Counted from the first letter of the stretch, positions 27,335 through 37,984 are shown. The stretch: DNA of 64,000 bases from Ktedonospora formicarum (GCF_016587355.1 NZ_BNJF01000001.1:186001-250000); one strand, 5' to 3'. Numbers and translations: made by a program. The notes: a model not told the origin generated them from the sequence alone.

Positions 27335-29758
27335 ATGAAAGGCGATAAAAATTGTATGAATAAGCAAGTTAGACAGCGGCAGCCCGCTCTGCTGGCCGGT
27401 AGTGAAAAAAGGCAAGAAGATCTAGGGCTGATTACCGGAAAGGCCAGATTTGTTGATGATATCAGGCTGGCGGAAGAACGACCGGCTGTGCTATCTATGG
27501 TGGTGGTACGCAGTATTTTCGCGCACGCGCGCCTTGAGAAGATCGAAGTCGAGGCCGCGCGTGCATTGCCTGGCGTCGTCGATGTGATCACCGGTCAGGA
27601 TTTGGTTGGTAAACTCAAACCACTGGAGAGCACAGGGATTCCAGAAATGAAGCAAGCGCCCCGCCCGCTGCTAGCCAGCAAGAAGGTGCGCTATATAGGC
27701 GACCCGGTTGCAGTGATTCTGGCAGAGAATCGCTATGTGGCGGAAGATGCACGCGATCTGCTGGATATTGAATATACGCCTCTGGAGGCCGTGGTAGATC
27801 CGGAAGAGGCCGTGCTACCGGGAACGCCGCTCCTCTACGAGGAGTTGGGAACAAATATCGTCCTGACGCTCTCAAAGAAGTCTGGGAACGTTGATAAAGT
27901 CTTCGCAAATGCAGAGTTCACCACGCACCTGCGCCTGGTGAATCAACGCCTCGCGCCCAGTTCGCTGGAGAATCGGGCTTGCTTATTCGACTATGATGCA
28001 CAGACTGGCGAATTTTACGCCTGGGTTTCATCTCAGGGGCTCTTTCGCCTGAAAGGTGTCCTGGCCAGCGCCCTGGATCTTTCGCCGGAACGTGTTCATG
28101 TGCGTAACGCGGCCGTAGGTGGGGCCTTTGGTGCCAAGAACACGCTGCTTGGAGAGGAACTTCTCGCTGCCTGGCTGGCCTTGAAACATGAGTGCCCTAT
28201 AAAATGGATCGAGGAACGCAGCGAGAATTTGCAGGCTCAGAGCCAGGGGCGCGGGCAGATAAATAATCTAGAGGTGGCTTTCCAGAGTGATGGTACGCTA
28301 CTGGGGTTTAAAGTCCATACGCTAGGTGACCTGGGCGCATTCGCCAGCGGGATTGGAGCCATGCTTCCTGCGATCAGCACAAACATGCTGATTGGTCCTT
28401 ACCGGGTTGCGGCGGTTGAGAGTAATGTCGAGAGCGTTTACACGAACAAGCCACCCACCGGGGCCTATCGTGGTGCCGGTCGACCAGAGGCCACCTATAT
28501 GCTAGAGCGCGCTATGGATCAGATTGCGCGCGAGTTAGGCATGGACCCAGCGGAAGTGCGGCGCAAGAATTTTATCGATCCCGGCGCATTCCCCTATCAA
28601 GCAGTCACCGGCCTGCTCTATGACAGCGGCAACTACCCAGCGCTACTTGACAGGTTGCTGGAATTGGGCGAGTATCTGACCTGGCGTGAGAAGCAGCGAG
28701 AGCAGCGCACACATGGTGGCAACCGTCTGCTTGGCCTGGGCCTTTCGACTTTTACCGAGATATCAGGCGGCGAGATGTCTGGCCCACCAGGAAGCCCCAA
28801 AGAAGCGGCGATTGTGCGTGTGCGGCGCGATGGCACGATTCTCGCGCAAAGCGGCGTCGCACATAACGGACAAGGCCACTTTACGCTCTTCGCCCGCATT
28901 ACAGCCGGAGTCTTCAGTGTACCAATCGAGCAGGTTGAGGTCGAGATGAACAACGCTGATTTACCGGTTTACGGCATTGGCACCTTTGGCAGTCGGACCA
29001 CGCAGGTCGCAGCATCGGTCGTGCTGTTAGCAGCTGAGGCAGCGCGTGAAAAAACACTGCATGCCGCCGCGCATATCATGGAGGTCGCGCCAGCCGATCT
29101 GGAACTGGCAGATGGCAGAGTCGCCGTGCGCGGCGTGCCAGGGCGCGCGCTTGCATTGAGTGATCTGGCGCGGTTGGTGGAAGAGCGCCCGGAGTTGCTC
29201 GTTGAAGAAACGAGCGAGGATGAGCAGAGGCGCGGCGTCACTGGCCTGGCTGCCTGGAGAGATTTTAGCCCCATGGGAGCCGCCTGGTCATCTGGGGCAC
29301 ACCTGGCTGTCGTCGAGGTCGATAGCGAAACTGGCAACATTGAAATTCTGCGCTATATCGCTGTAGACGATTGTGGGCGTGTGCTCAACCCCGAACTGGC
29401 TGAAGCCCAACTTCACGGTGCGCTAGCTCAGGGCATCGGGCAGGCTCTTTTTGAAGAGATGGTTTATGACCAGGATGGACAACTTCTCACTGGTACGCTG
29501 ATGGACTATGCCCTGCCCCTGGCCAAAGAGTTACCCGCTTATACCAGTGACTTCGTTGAAGTCCCCTCACCTACCAATCCTCTAGGTGTCAAAGGAGTTG
29601 GCGAATCTGGTACCATCGGCGCGCCACCCACGGTTGTCAACGCCGTCCTCGACGCTCTGACACCCCTGGGTGTTGACACAATTGATATGCCGCTTACACG
29701 TGAGAAGGTTTGGAGGGCTATTCAGGAGACCGGTAGCGCTCTTGCGCACCTAAAATGA
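27335..29758 (+). CDS. Molybdenum hydroxylase large subunit (xanthine dehydrogenase family)
   Basis: An 807-residue molybdopterin-binding subunit of the xanthine dehydrogenase/aldehyde oxidase/CO-dehydrogenase-like family. The N-terminal domain starts RQEDLGLITGKARFVDDIRL; GGAFGAK (about residue 262) and GAYRGAGRPEA (about 378) form the cofactor pocket, and GVKGVGESGTIGAPP holds the catalytic Glu (about 755). GAYRGAGR rather than AYRCSFR excludes true (form I) CO dehydrogenase. No FAD or iron-sulfur subunit is adjacent, so it is an orphan here. Start could be ATG 27335 or ATG 27356; the first has AGGGG upstream. Confidence 0.85.
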   Translation: MKGDKNCMNKQVRQRQPALLAGSEKRQEDLGLITGKARFVDDIRLAEERPAVLSMVVVRSIFAHARLEKIEVEAARALPGVVDVITGQDLVGKLKPLESTGIPEMKQAPRPLLASKKVRYIGDPVAVILAENRYVAEDARDLLDIEYTPLEAVVDPEEAVLPGTPLLYEELGTNIVLTLSKKSGNVDKVFANAEFTTHLRLVNQRLAPSSLENRACLFDYDAQTGEFYAWVSSQGLFRLKGVLASALDLSPERVHVRNAAVGGAFGAKNTLLGEELLAAWLALKHECPIKWIEERSENLQAQSQGRGQINNLEVAFQSDGTLLGFKVHTLGDLGAFASGIGAMLPAISTNMLIGPYRVAAVESNVESVYTNKPPTGAYRGAGRPEATYMLERAMDQIARELGMDPAEVRRKNFIDPGAFPYQAVTGLLYDSGNYPALLDRLLELGEYLTWREKQREQRTHGGNRLLGLGLSTFTEISGGEMSGPPGSPKEAAIVRVRRDGTILAQSGVAHNGQGHFTLFARITAGVFSVPIEQVEVEMNNADLPVYGIGTFGSRTTQVAASVVLLAAEAAREKTLHAAAHIMEVAPADLELADGRVAVRGVPGRALALSDLARLVEERPELLVEETSEDEQRRGVTGLAAWRDFSPMGAAWSSGAHLAVVEVDSETGNIEILRYIAVDDCGRVLNPELAEAQLHGALAQGIGQALFEEMVYDQDGQLLTGTLMDYALPLAKELPAYTSDFVEVPSPTNPLGVKGVGESGTIGAPPTVVNAVLDALTPLGVDTIDMPLTREKVWRAIQETGSALAHLK

Positions 29759-29996
29759 GACGTTGCACTTGCACATCCCATTTTAGGCGCGTAGAGGAGG
29801 AAGTGGCATGACTCCCGGTCCTGGGCCGATTCGGCGGTCTAGGTGTGCGACTTCCTCTGTAAATAGCCATTCTCAATCTCATGGATGTTTGCATGAGATT
29901 CACCCGTTTTGATCCAGCCGAAAAACGTGGAAAGGGAAGCTGAATTGCGAGGTACCTCGCCTGTCTGTCCGCCCTGGCGCGTTGACCGGGCGCAAC
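29759..29996. other. Hairpin-rich intergenic region
   Basis: Contains CCTAAAATG and CATTTTAGG (9-bp inverted repeat near the Mo gene end) and an imperfect repeat pairing about 29798-29810 with 29845-29858. It separates two convergent genes and probably holds their terminators. Confidence 0.4.
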
Positions 29997-32591
29997 CTAC
30001 ATGAGAATAACGCGCAGGTGTTGTGTCTGGCGTGCGCTCAGCCGTAAGGGCAGCGCCTCCTCAGGTGTAGTATGCAACTCTTCCTTATTGTCCTCCAACG
30101 CATCTGTCCTCCAGGCCTGCTGAATCGAGGCTATGGGAAAGTTGATGCGTACATCGGCGCTTGCATGACCAGGATTGTGCAGACGCAGGAGTATCCCGTT
30201 CCCGTTCTCAGCAGGTTTCACATCAAACAGCACCACCTCCGCACCCTCCACGCGTATCCACTGGCCGGCTTCCTGCGCCTCGCAGTTAATCACAGGCGCC
30301 ACGACGACCGCATTGGCGGCGCGCATGCCCGCTGCCTGCGCCTGGGCTGGCGTAAAACGCTGGAAGGTCGAGAGATTGTACGTAAAAGAGACGATGCCGG
30401 GCTGAGCTGCACGGAAATTTGTATCCCAATAATTGTTCATCGGCCAAGCCAGCAGCAGCGGGTGAGGATTACGCGCAATGGTATTCTGCTCTTTCCCAAA
30501 ATTGAAATCGCCAACCTGGACCATTGGGGCGTCAGGGCAGGCCAGCGCTACACCACGGTCCTCATCGTATACGCAGACGCACCTGTCCACTGTTACCCAA
30601 TCGCGGCACACTCCCGGCAATTGCTCTTGATCCAGTTCCACCCACTGGGCCGCCGAATCAAAGTGGCAACGCCACGCTTGCAGGTTCAGCGGCAACGTAA
30701 AATAGATCCCCTCCGGTGACGTAATAGCCTGTTTGTGCACAATAGCTGTCATTTCAACATCTGGGCGGTAACTAAAAAAGGTGAATCGCTGCTCCAATGC
30801 ATCCACACCTGGAGCCTCCCACTGCATGATGAGGGTAACGCAGTGCTCGCGCCGCTCTACCCAACAGCGCAGCAGGCGTGTACAGGATTGACGCCGTGCG
30901 TGCCAGTTATGATTCCAGACACTGATGCTATTGTTGCCTTTTTCTACATCTCTGGGGAAAATTGTCCTTCTCTCCTCTACATGAAAAAGTGGATCAACCG
31001 TCTCGCGCACATATTGAAAAAGTGTCCAGGGGCTGGTATCGTCGAGTACCTGCCAGTCCAGCTTTTTGTCATACAGGCCGGTGATACGACCCGTGATCTG
31101 ATCAAATGTGCAAATGTGGAAAGGCGTCTCGATGCGCCCCTCGCTCACGATGATCTCAGGCGAGGGTGCAGATGCCTGCAACGTCTTGAGGGGGATTTTA
31201 CGCCAGCTAAACGGCGGCAGATCGATAAGCCCATAGCTGGGGCCAGTCTCAACGCATAGCTCGCTCCCCAGTACATCCTGGCCCATTCTATGCGCCACAA
31301 GATGCCTACCCTTCTGAGTGAAAGATTCCGGAATGTGCAGGTCATGCGTACCTGGGAAAGGGGTTGGATTCACCAGCAATAGGCCCTCTGGCTCCTCCGA
31401 TTGCAGCGGATTGTTGTTCAGATGCTCCAGCTTTGTTGCATAGAGATACCCTGTGAGGCTATGGGCTGCATAGGCGTAATGGGCTTTATGCATCCATTGG
31501 ACCGTCGCGTTAAAGCTCTGTGGTTCCGTCACCGAATTGTATGCTCCCCATGTATGCTCATCATACAAGTGGATCTGCTCCCAGGCCTGCGCTTTCATAG
31601 CTAAGAAGTGCCGGTCACACTCAGGTTGGAAAGCGTCCAGTAACTCGACGACCTTCATCCCCTGCTTCGTCCTGCGGCTCATCTTCGTTTCCAGCGCGGA
31701 ACTAGCCGCGCCAAAGTTCCAGTAATCGGTCCAGTCGCCAGCGTGCGTGGTGAGCCGATGCGTCTGCGCCTTTACCCTGGCATACAACTGCTCAGGAGTC
31801 ACAAATGAGATCGTCTGCTCGCGCCCTTCCGCATTCCAGCGACGCAGTAAGGATGCCAGTTCGGGATCAGGCGGATTGTTGTCGTAGAGGGGAGGATTGG
31901 TCGCCGTTAAATAGATGAAGTCAAACGGGTAGTCTGGCATCGCCTCGATCTTTTGCAGATATTTGTCCAGCCCGGCGGCCATGATCGCTGTATCATTAGA
32001 CGCAGGATGACAGATCTGGCTGAAGAGAGAATAGTGCTCACCGTGGAAGGTAAGCAGGCTGCGGCCATCAGGAACGCGCCAGTGGAAGGCGAGCGGGCGC
32101 GTCAAGGGTATGCCGCCAAAATGGATATTGATGCCCATAATAAAGAATTCGATGCCAGCATCTAAGAGCAACTGACCATACGACCAGGGCTGACCGTTGA
32201 CATCGTGATGGATCGCTGTCCTGAAATCGAGGCCAAAGCGCTCACGTAACTGCCGGACCGGGTAGAGCGTTCGGGCTGCTTCCTCGGCGCTGCACAGGGG
32301 CGTGATATGCATCAAAGAGGCCGAGATGCTGAGTTGTCCGTTGTGCAAATAGCGAGAGAAGCGGGCGATTTGCTGCTCACTCGCCTCCTCAAGCCATTTC
32401 AACACAACGAAGGAGGCCTCGCAGGTCCAACGAAAGCGAGAGTTTGCGGGCCAGTCCTCCGTGCGTTCGCACAGGTCTAGCGCCTGGTCGATATAGCGTT
32501 TTTGCAATTCCAGAATAATTGGTTGAGGATGGGTATAGCCTACGTCCAAGTGGCTGTGGTGCAGAACGAGCACCTCTTTAATTTTTGACAT
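29997..32591 (-). CDS. Glycoside hydrolase family 38 (alpha-mannosidase-like)
   Basis: An 864-residue cytosolic glycosidase. The N-terminal HSHLDVGYT (about residues 12-20) supplies zinc ligands His and Asp, typical of GH38; a second metal/catalytic segment reads HHDVNGQPW (the usual form is H-N-D-x-P-G-x-P-W), where the Asp is the expected nucleophile. Later, SYGLIDLPPFSWRKIPL and the C-terminal beta-sandwich repeat match the family. The role would be alpha-mannoside cleavage, but the substitution of N-D by H-D and the missing Pro make the activity uncertain. No sugar transporter is near. Confidence 0.75.
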   Translation of the reverse strand: MSKIKEVLVLHHSHLDVGYTHPQPIILELQKRYIDQALDLCERTEDWPANSRFRWTCEASFVVLKWLEEASEQQIARFSRYLHNGQLSISASLMHITPLCSAEEAARTLYPVRQLRERFGLDFRTAIHHDVNGQPWSYGQLLLDAGIEFFIMGINIHFGGIPLTRPLAFHWRVPDGRSLLTFHGEHYSLFSQICHPASNDTAIMAAGLDKYLQKIEAMPDYPFDFIYLTATNPPLYDNNPPDPELASLLRRWNAEGREQTISFVTPEQLYARVKAQTHRLTTHAGDWTDYWNFGAASSALETKMSRRTKQGMKVVELLDAFQPECDRHFLAMKAQAWEQIHLYDEHTWGAYNSVTEPQSFNATVQWMHKAHYAYAAHSLTGYLYATKLEHLNNNPLQSEEPEGLLLVNPTPFPGTHDLHIPESFTQKGRHLVAHRMGQDVLGSELCVETGPSYGLIDLPPFSWRKIPLKTLQASAPSPEIIVSEGRIETPFHICTFDQITGRITGLYDKKLDWQVLDDTSPWTLFQYVRETVDPLFHVEERRTIFPRDVEKGNNSISVWNHNWHARRQSCTRLLRCWVERREHCVTLIMQWEAPGVDALEQRFTFFSYRPDVEMTAIVHKQAITSPEGIYFTLPLNLQAWRCHFDSAAQWVELDQEQLPGVCRDWVTVDRCVCVYDEDRGVALACPDAPMVQVGDFNFGKEQNTIARNPHPLLLAWPMNNYWDTNFRAAQPGIVSFTYNLSTFQRFTPAQAQAAGMRAANAVVVAPVINCEAQEAGQWIRVEGAEVVLFDVKPAENGNGILLRLHNPGHASADVRINFPIASIQQAWRTDALEDNKEELHTTPEEALPLRLSARQTQHLRVILM

Positions 32592-33104
32592 CTATAGCTC
32601 CAGAGTTGCCTGGCGAAAGAGAGCCTGTGATTAAGCATCATTGCCACTTCAATAGTAGCAGGTATTTCGCCTACTGCAGTACCTGCATGATTGCATCCAA
32701 ACATCCACTGCACAAAGTGCTTCTGTAGCTTTGGCCTAGCCCCACCTCTGATGGGATAAGCATATCAATATCTACGAGCCGTCAATGATGCAAGCCAACA
32801 GGCATTCCTTCACTTGATGATATTTGGGTATCAAGGTAGATGGTACTCCCGTAACTGGAGCACCTGTTCACATACCCTCGCAATAGATCTTCGTCGCCGT
32901 TTTCTTTGCATTGACAAGTAGTGTACCACGGTCATGCTTAGCTTGTTATAACAAGCTAAGCATGACGTTATTATGGCTTTTTTCTAGAGCATTTGTCAAG
33001 CCCGCTGAAGAAGAGAAAGGCTACCTTCTCTGTCTCCCCTCTCTTTGTGGAAAGCCTCTTCGCTGGTTGGCAAAAACACACATTCCTCAGAGCAGGGGGG
33101 ATTA
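32592..33104. other. Intergenic region holding a 36-bp palindrome
   Basis: About 510 nt upstream of the GH38 gene and downstream of the NmrA-like gene. The only notable element is the palindrome at 32931-32966. No gene is supported. Confidence 0.5.
32931..32966. repeat. Perfect 36-bp palindrome
   Basis: Bases 32931-32948 and 32949-32966 are perfect reverse complements with no loop: GTCATGCTTAGCTTGTTA and its complement. It may be a regulator operator or a cruciform-type end of transcription. Its symmetry is too long for chance. Confidence 0.8.
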
Positions 33105-33992
33105 TCAGGGCATCGACTCGCCACGAAACACAGCAGCAGTCCGATGTACGAACTCAGCAAATGTTGTCGGGTGAACACCGAAAGTCTCGTGCGTCCCAAG
33201 GTCCACCTTCGATTCGGCATTCCCCCTACGCCGATCGCTCCATAATTCGACGAACCCGTCAGCACGCTCCGGTGGAGCCCCCACAGCCAACATCGCTCGC
33301 CGGTATTCCTCCAGAGTGATGTTGACATACTCGACGGTCCTACCAGTTACCTGTGAGATCTGCTTAGCGACTTCCGCCATCGTCAGCGCTTCTGGGCCTG
33401 TTATCTCATAGCTCTTGCCCTCATGCCCTTCACTGTGGAGCAGCGCAAAGGCAATTTTCGCGATATCCTCAATATCAACGGGGGCAAGCCGAGCGTTCTC
33501 CATAGGGAGAGAGAGCATGTTGGCAGTGAGATTCATCGCTGTCGCTCCCGGGAAGTAAAATTGCATGAATTGGCTGGGGCGCAGATGCGTCCATGCGAGC
33601 CCTGACCCTTCAAGATACTGCTCGACTTCATTGTGTAGCCGCACAGTGCGGAAAGGCTTTATATTGGAACCAACACCTGCCCCCCTCCCGGAGAGTTTGA
33701 CAATGTGGCGAACCCCTGCTTTTCTGGCAGAATCAATGAATGTGCACTGTGTTTCTAGCATCCGCTCACCAGCGGAAGAGATCATCAACACACGGTCTAC
33801 ATTGTCCAGCGCGGCTCCCAGAGTTTCAGGTTGAAGCATATTTCCTTCTACAACCTCTACAGTGGGAAATGCCTCGATTGCACGCACCTTCGCGCTGTTC
33901 CTGACGAGCGCCCGAACCTGCGCATTCTGCCGAGCGAACTCACGGATGATAAGAGATCCGCTCACCCCAGTCGCTCCTGTCACGAGAATCAT
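33105..33992 (-). CDS. NmrA-like NAD(P)-binding protein
   Basis: A 295-residue atypical short-chain dehydrogenase/reductase. The Rossmann motif is ILVTGATGVSGSL at residues 2-14; LVRNSAKVRAIE follows, and SSAGERMLETQCTFIDSARKAGVRHIVKLSG matches the family. No YxxxK pair is seen at the SDR place, as is usual for NmrA-type redox sensors and NAD(P)H:quinone reductases. It is divergent from the TetR gene at 34397, with direct repeats between, so TetR control is likely. Confidence 0.85.
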   Translation of the reverse strand: MILVTGATGVSGSLIIREFARQNAQVRALVRNSAKVRAIEAFPTVEVVEGNMLQPETLGAALDNVDRVLMISSAGERMLETQCTFIDSARKAGVRHIVKLSGRGAGVGSNIKPFRTVRLHNEVEQYLEGSGLAWTHLRPSQFMQFYFPGATAMNLTANMLSLPMENARLAPVDIEDIAKIAFALLHSEGHEGKSYEITGPEALTMAEVAKQISQVTGRTVEYVNITLEEYRRAMLAVGAPPERADGFVELWSDRRRGNAESKVDLGTHETFGVHPTTFAEFVHRTAAVFRGESMP

Positions 33993-34396
33993 AGAAATCG
34001 TCCTTTCTCAATTTACTCACATACGAATGCTATGAGGGGCGCATGTTGCCCCAAAATCGCAAAGACTATATGACAATTCATGCTGCTGCATTCTATGTGC
34101 TCCCACCTGCCTTCGATGTGGTGAATTTCTACCAGGGCCGCTTTGTCTCACTCCGGATCAGGCGACGTCATCCCTAAAACCCATGCAGCATGCGACAAGT
34201 CTTTAAGCATTTTTCACTCAGAGAGTGACGTCATCCTCCTTATCTGGTAGACAAAGCGAATGTGTCGCGCTATACTACTCTAAGCGAGCAAATACTTGTG
34301 TTCTAAAAATTATACGAGCAAAAACTCGCATTGTCAAGAGAAAAATGAGAAATACCTGCCATCCCGCACGCTCTGGAAGGTTGTTTTGGAGGACAT
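33993..34396. other. Divergent regulatory region (NmrA-like/TetR)
   Basis: About 400 nt between the divergent genes. No gene is supported. The candidate operator pair lies at 34285-34328. Confidence 0.4.
34285..34328. promoter_or_regulatory. Candidate TetR operators
   Basis: Two similar elements, CGAGCAAATACTTG (34285-34298) and CGAGCAAAAACTCG (34315-34328), lie 30 bp apart. They match at 12 of 14 positions. The second has inverted CGAG/CTCG ends. A -10-like TTATAC lies between them. Binding is inferred. Confidence 0.4.
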
Positions 34397-35014
34397 ATGG
34401 ATCAGCAGAAGGAGACCCAGCCCATTCAGCGAAGGTCACGAGGAGTACAGCGTATCGTTTCTATTCTCGATGCCGCTGAAACCGTCTTTACGGAAATGGG
34501 ATATGATGAGGCAACGACCAATCATATTGCGGCCAGAGCCAAGATCTCCCCCGGCTCTTTGTATCAATTCTTTTCCAATAAGGAGGAGATTGTCCAGGCG
34601 CTGGCTGCTCGGTACACAGAGGAACTCCAGGAAATCTATAATTCTGTATTTTCCATTGAAGCCACAGCTCTTCCCCTTCCTCAGTGGCTTGATCAGATTT
34701 TTGACAGGCTGGTTGCATTTCATCTTGCTCATCCAGCTTTTTTATTACTTTTTTCTCGAAGCACGGCAATTGCCCAATACGCATCTTCCACTCATGCATT
34801 GCAAAAAGAGGTACAGACACGCTTTGAGGCTGGCTTTCAGAGACGCGCACCCAGCCTCGATGCGACGCAACGTATCTTATGTGCCACGATGAGCGTCCAA
34901 CTCTTCAAAACGATCCTCCCACTGCTCCTGCAGGCTGAGGAGGCTGAGCGAAGACTCCTCATGCGCGAACTGAAAACGATGTTGTGCAGCTACCTTGAAA
35001 ACCGGCTCAAGTGA
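34397..35014 (+). CDS. TetR family transcriptional regulator
   Basis: A 205-residue TetR-type repressor with the helix-turn-helix at residues about 35-62: TTNHIAARAKISPGSLYQFFSNKEEIV. The C-terminal helical domain is of the TetR ligand type. GGAGGACAT lies just before the ATG, a strong ribosome site. It is divergent from the NmrA-like gene, which it probably controls together with itself. Confidence 0.9.
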   Translation: MDQQKETQPIQRRSRGVQRIVSILDAAETVFTEMGYDEATTNHIAARAKISPGSLYQFFSNKEEIVQALAARYTEELQEIYNSVFSIEATALPLPQWLDQIFDRLVAFHLAHPAFLLLFSRSTAIAQYASSTHALQKEVQTRFEAGFQRRAPSLDATQRILCATMSVQLFKTILPLLLQAEEAERRLLMRELKTMLCSYLENRLK

Positions 35015-35183
35015 TATTTGACTCTGGTGGCAGGATCTTCCGAAATACAAATGGCCAGATCGGCACACAGCAAAAGTTCTTGTTCATGAGCCTTCCCCCT
35101 TCGCTTGGTCTTGCTTTTCTTTTCAGCACGCCAACAGTTGTGTATAAGTGATGGAGTTTGAGCGCAGAGAGCCTTTAGTCTCC

Positions 35184-37984
35184 TTAGGAAAGGAGGCCGA
35201 GGTCCCGTGCTCGTGCAACCGCCTGTGTGCGATTGGTGGCTTCGAGTTTGCTGAGGAGATGTGAAATATGATGCTTGACGGTACCAGGCACAACAATCAA
35301 TGTATCCGCAATCGCCTTGTTCGAGGCACCACGTGCGAGCAAGCGGAGCACCTCCTGTTCACGTGCGGTCAAGGGGTCCAACAACGCTTGTGGGCTCAGG
35401 GATAGCTCTTTTTTTCGATCAGTTGGCTGGGGTATCGGCTGCTGATTGAACGCAGCCAAAAGCGTCTCCAGATAGGGGAGATTCTCCATTTCGGAGTTCT
35501 GTTGCCAGAGTTGGTAGAGCAAGTCAGCAATGAGGTGCCCTTCATCTACAAAGCAACGGATGTAGCCTTCTGGAGCACCTAGACGCACAGACTGCGAAAG
35601 CAGAGACATCGCATCTTGATGTTGCTCCCGCATTTGATACGCCTGCACTTGCAAGAGCAACATTTCCACCACATGATACCACCGCTGAGTGGCTGTTGCT
35701 CGTTTCATCAGGAGTGTGAGCAGGTTCAAGGCAGGCTCTGGTTGGGATTCGGCAAGCAGCAGACGGGCAAACGCAACGCTTTGCCGCTCTCGCGCCAGTG
35801 GAGAAACCAGCGGTTCTTTCCACTGCAAATCGCTCACCCAGCGTCGCGCCTGTTCCAGATCGCCACATGCGAGCCAGAACCGCATCTGATCGACGCAGCT
35901 CCAAAGCGCTATACGATAGGGCGACGGCATCATTCTCCAGGCGTATTCCAGCTGCTGAGAGGCTCTTCCGGCTTCCTCTAACTTCCCTTGCGAGAGAACA
36001 ATCCGTAACAACAGGGTATAAGCGAGGGGTAAAAAGGCCAGTATTTCAGTCTGTTCGCCCATCTGGATCGCCTGTTCAGCGAGGTGTTGGGCTTCCTCCA
36101 ACCGGTTCCACTCGTGCAAGATCTTGGCTTGAAAGGCATAGGGCCAACATAAATGAACTGATTGGTGTCCCTTACGGGTTTGAAGCGTGTGGATTGTTTC
36201 TTCGCTATATTGCCATGCCTGACGCAGTTTGCCTGCTATCGTCATAAGCACTGTTGTCTCGAACAAATAGATACTTTCAAACTCACGATCCCCTTCCGCT
36301 TTGATTCGGCTCAAGTTCGCCAGTACCTGCTGCAGAGCACGCTCAAGATATCCTTGAGTGGCGTTCGCCCGGGCCTGATGAATCGTCACATAGACCCGAG
36401 CAGCCCATTGCTTCTCCTCAAGATGGGTCAAAGCCTCCTGGCAGAAAGCCCGTGTTGCTCCTGCATCCCCATAATATAATCCGGCAATCTTGGCCTGCAA
36501 TGTGGCGATTTCCCCCAAGAGATGGAGCGGTGCCTCCGGTTCGTATACATCTCGCGTCAGAAGGCTCTGTTCTTCACGCTGATGGGTTCGTATCCAGGCA
36601 CGTCTGGCATCATTCACCCAGCTTTCAGTCACATCCGGAGGAGCAACCCAAAACAGACTATGAGCCTTGGCCAGGCACAAACGGGGTCGCTCACGCACGA
36701 CCTCGCGGGGAAGTTGCTCCATCCAGAACAGTTGCACTTCATCCTGGAACCGGCTCCGGATGCACTTACTGCGGATCTGTTCCAGAAGCCACGCCGCCCA
36801 GGGCCATTCGTGCGCTTGCAGCGCATGCTGGATTGCTTCGCTGTGCATCTGCTGCGCCGCATACCACTGACTGGCCCGCAGATGCAGAAGTGGTATCTCT
36901 GCGGGAGCCGTCTGCTCTAATCGAGCACGCAGGGCCTCGGCAAAGAGAGGATGATAGGCATACCACTGACGCTGCTCATCGAGGGGGCTCAGAAAGAGAT
37001 TGGCCTGTTCTACTTTCTCCAAGAAGACCTGGCTGTCCTGCTACAGCAGGACAGCATTACAGAAGGAGTTACCCAGGTGAGGTAAGATCGATGTTCGTAG
37101 GAGAAATGCCTGTACCTGCTCTGGCTGGCGATTCAGCACCTCCTGCACCAGGTACTCGTACAGAGCCGGCAGAGTTCCCTGGAACGCCTGAAGCAGATCT
37201 TTCGGGGTGCCTGCTCTTTGAAGGCAAGCGCCGTCAGTTGCAAGCCCGCCCACCACCCCTGTATGCGTGCGTCCACATCCTGGATGGCCTGCTCAGAAAA
37301 TCGAAGCTTCATCACATCGCGCAGAAAAGCGGTCATCTCCTCTCTGGTTGCTCGTAACTGCGCGGTCCGTAATTCCAGAATGTGGCCCTGAGCGCGTAAC
37401 CGAGCCAGGGGAAAGAAAGGATCCGTCCGTGTCGAGAGCACCACACACAGCGTGGGCGGCAGGTGCTCTAGCAGCAAGGCGAGCTGAGCATGGATGGTGG
37501 GCTCGGTTATCTCCTCATAGTTGTCCAGCACAAGTACCAGGGATTCGCTTTGCTGGGCCAGGCCATTGATCAGGTCGGTGAGCATCACCTGGTAGCAGGG
37601 TTGCAGGGCATCGTGCAGGGATGTAAAAGGGAGGCGCGAGAGCCCGGGCTGGCACTGCTCCAGTGCAGTCAGGACATAGGTCCAAAACTGAAAGGGGGTG
37701 TTATCACTGGCATCAAGCGATACCCAGGCTACTGGCGGGTGACCTGGGGCAAAGGAGCTCGCCCGGCTTGCAAGCAGCGTGGTTTTCACAAAGCCCGCAG
37801 CGGCAGAGACGAGAATAAGGCGTCGGTGGAGACCTGTATTAAGCAGGGCGAGCAGATGAGGGCGAGCAATGATCTCATGGGAAGATGCCGGGGGCAGGAA
37901 CTTGGTCACAAGCAGAGGGCCAGACGAGGCGTGTGAGGTAGGTTCGGGCACGTTACCGTATGATTCCTGGTTCGTATGGTCCAT
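35184..37984 (-). pseudogene. MalT-like LuxR regulator, decayed
   Basis: A would-be 933-residue STAND-type (signal-transduction ATPase) regulator. N-terminal start at 37984 (SHASSGPLLVTKFLPP), then AAAGFVKTT where Walker A GFGKTT is expected (Gly changed to Val), LVLVLDNYEEI as Walker B, and STRTDPFFPLARLRAQGH. A base is missing in the CCCC near 37212, an in-frame TAG (37041-37043, complement) replaces a Gln-type codon, and the C-terminal TPR-like region and HTH (35184-37022) with [25 protein letters not shown] is intact. Three independent lesions argue for a dead gene. An intact paralogue lies at 49064. Confidence 0.8.
37032..37055. repeat. 11-bp inverted repeat at the LuxR nonsense codon
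   Basis: GCTGTCCTGCT (37032-37042) pairs perfectly with 37045-37055 across 2 nt. The premature TAG of the LuxR pseudogene (complement of 37041-37043) lies at the centre of the repeat. Confidence 0.8.
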
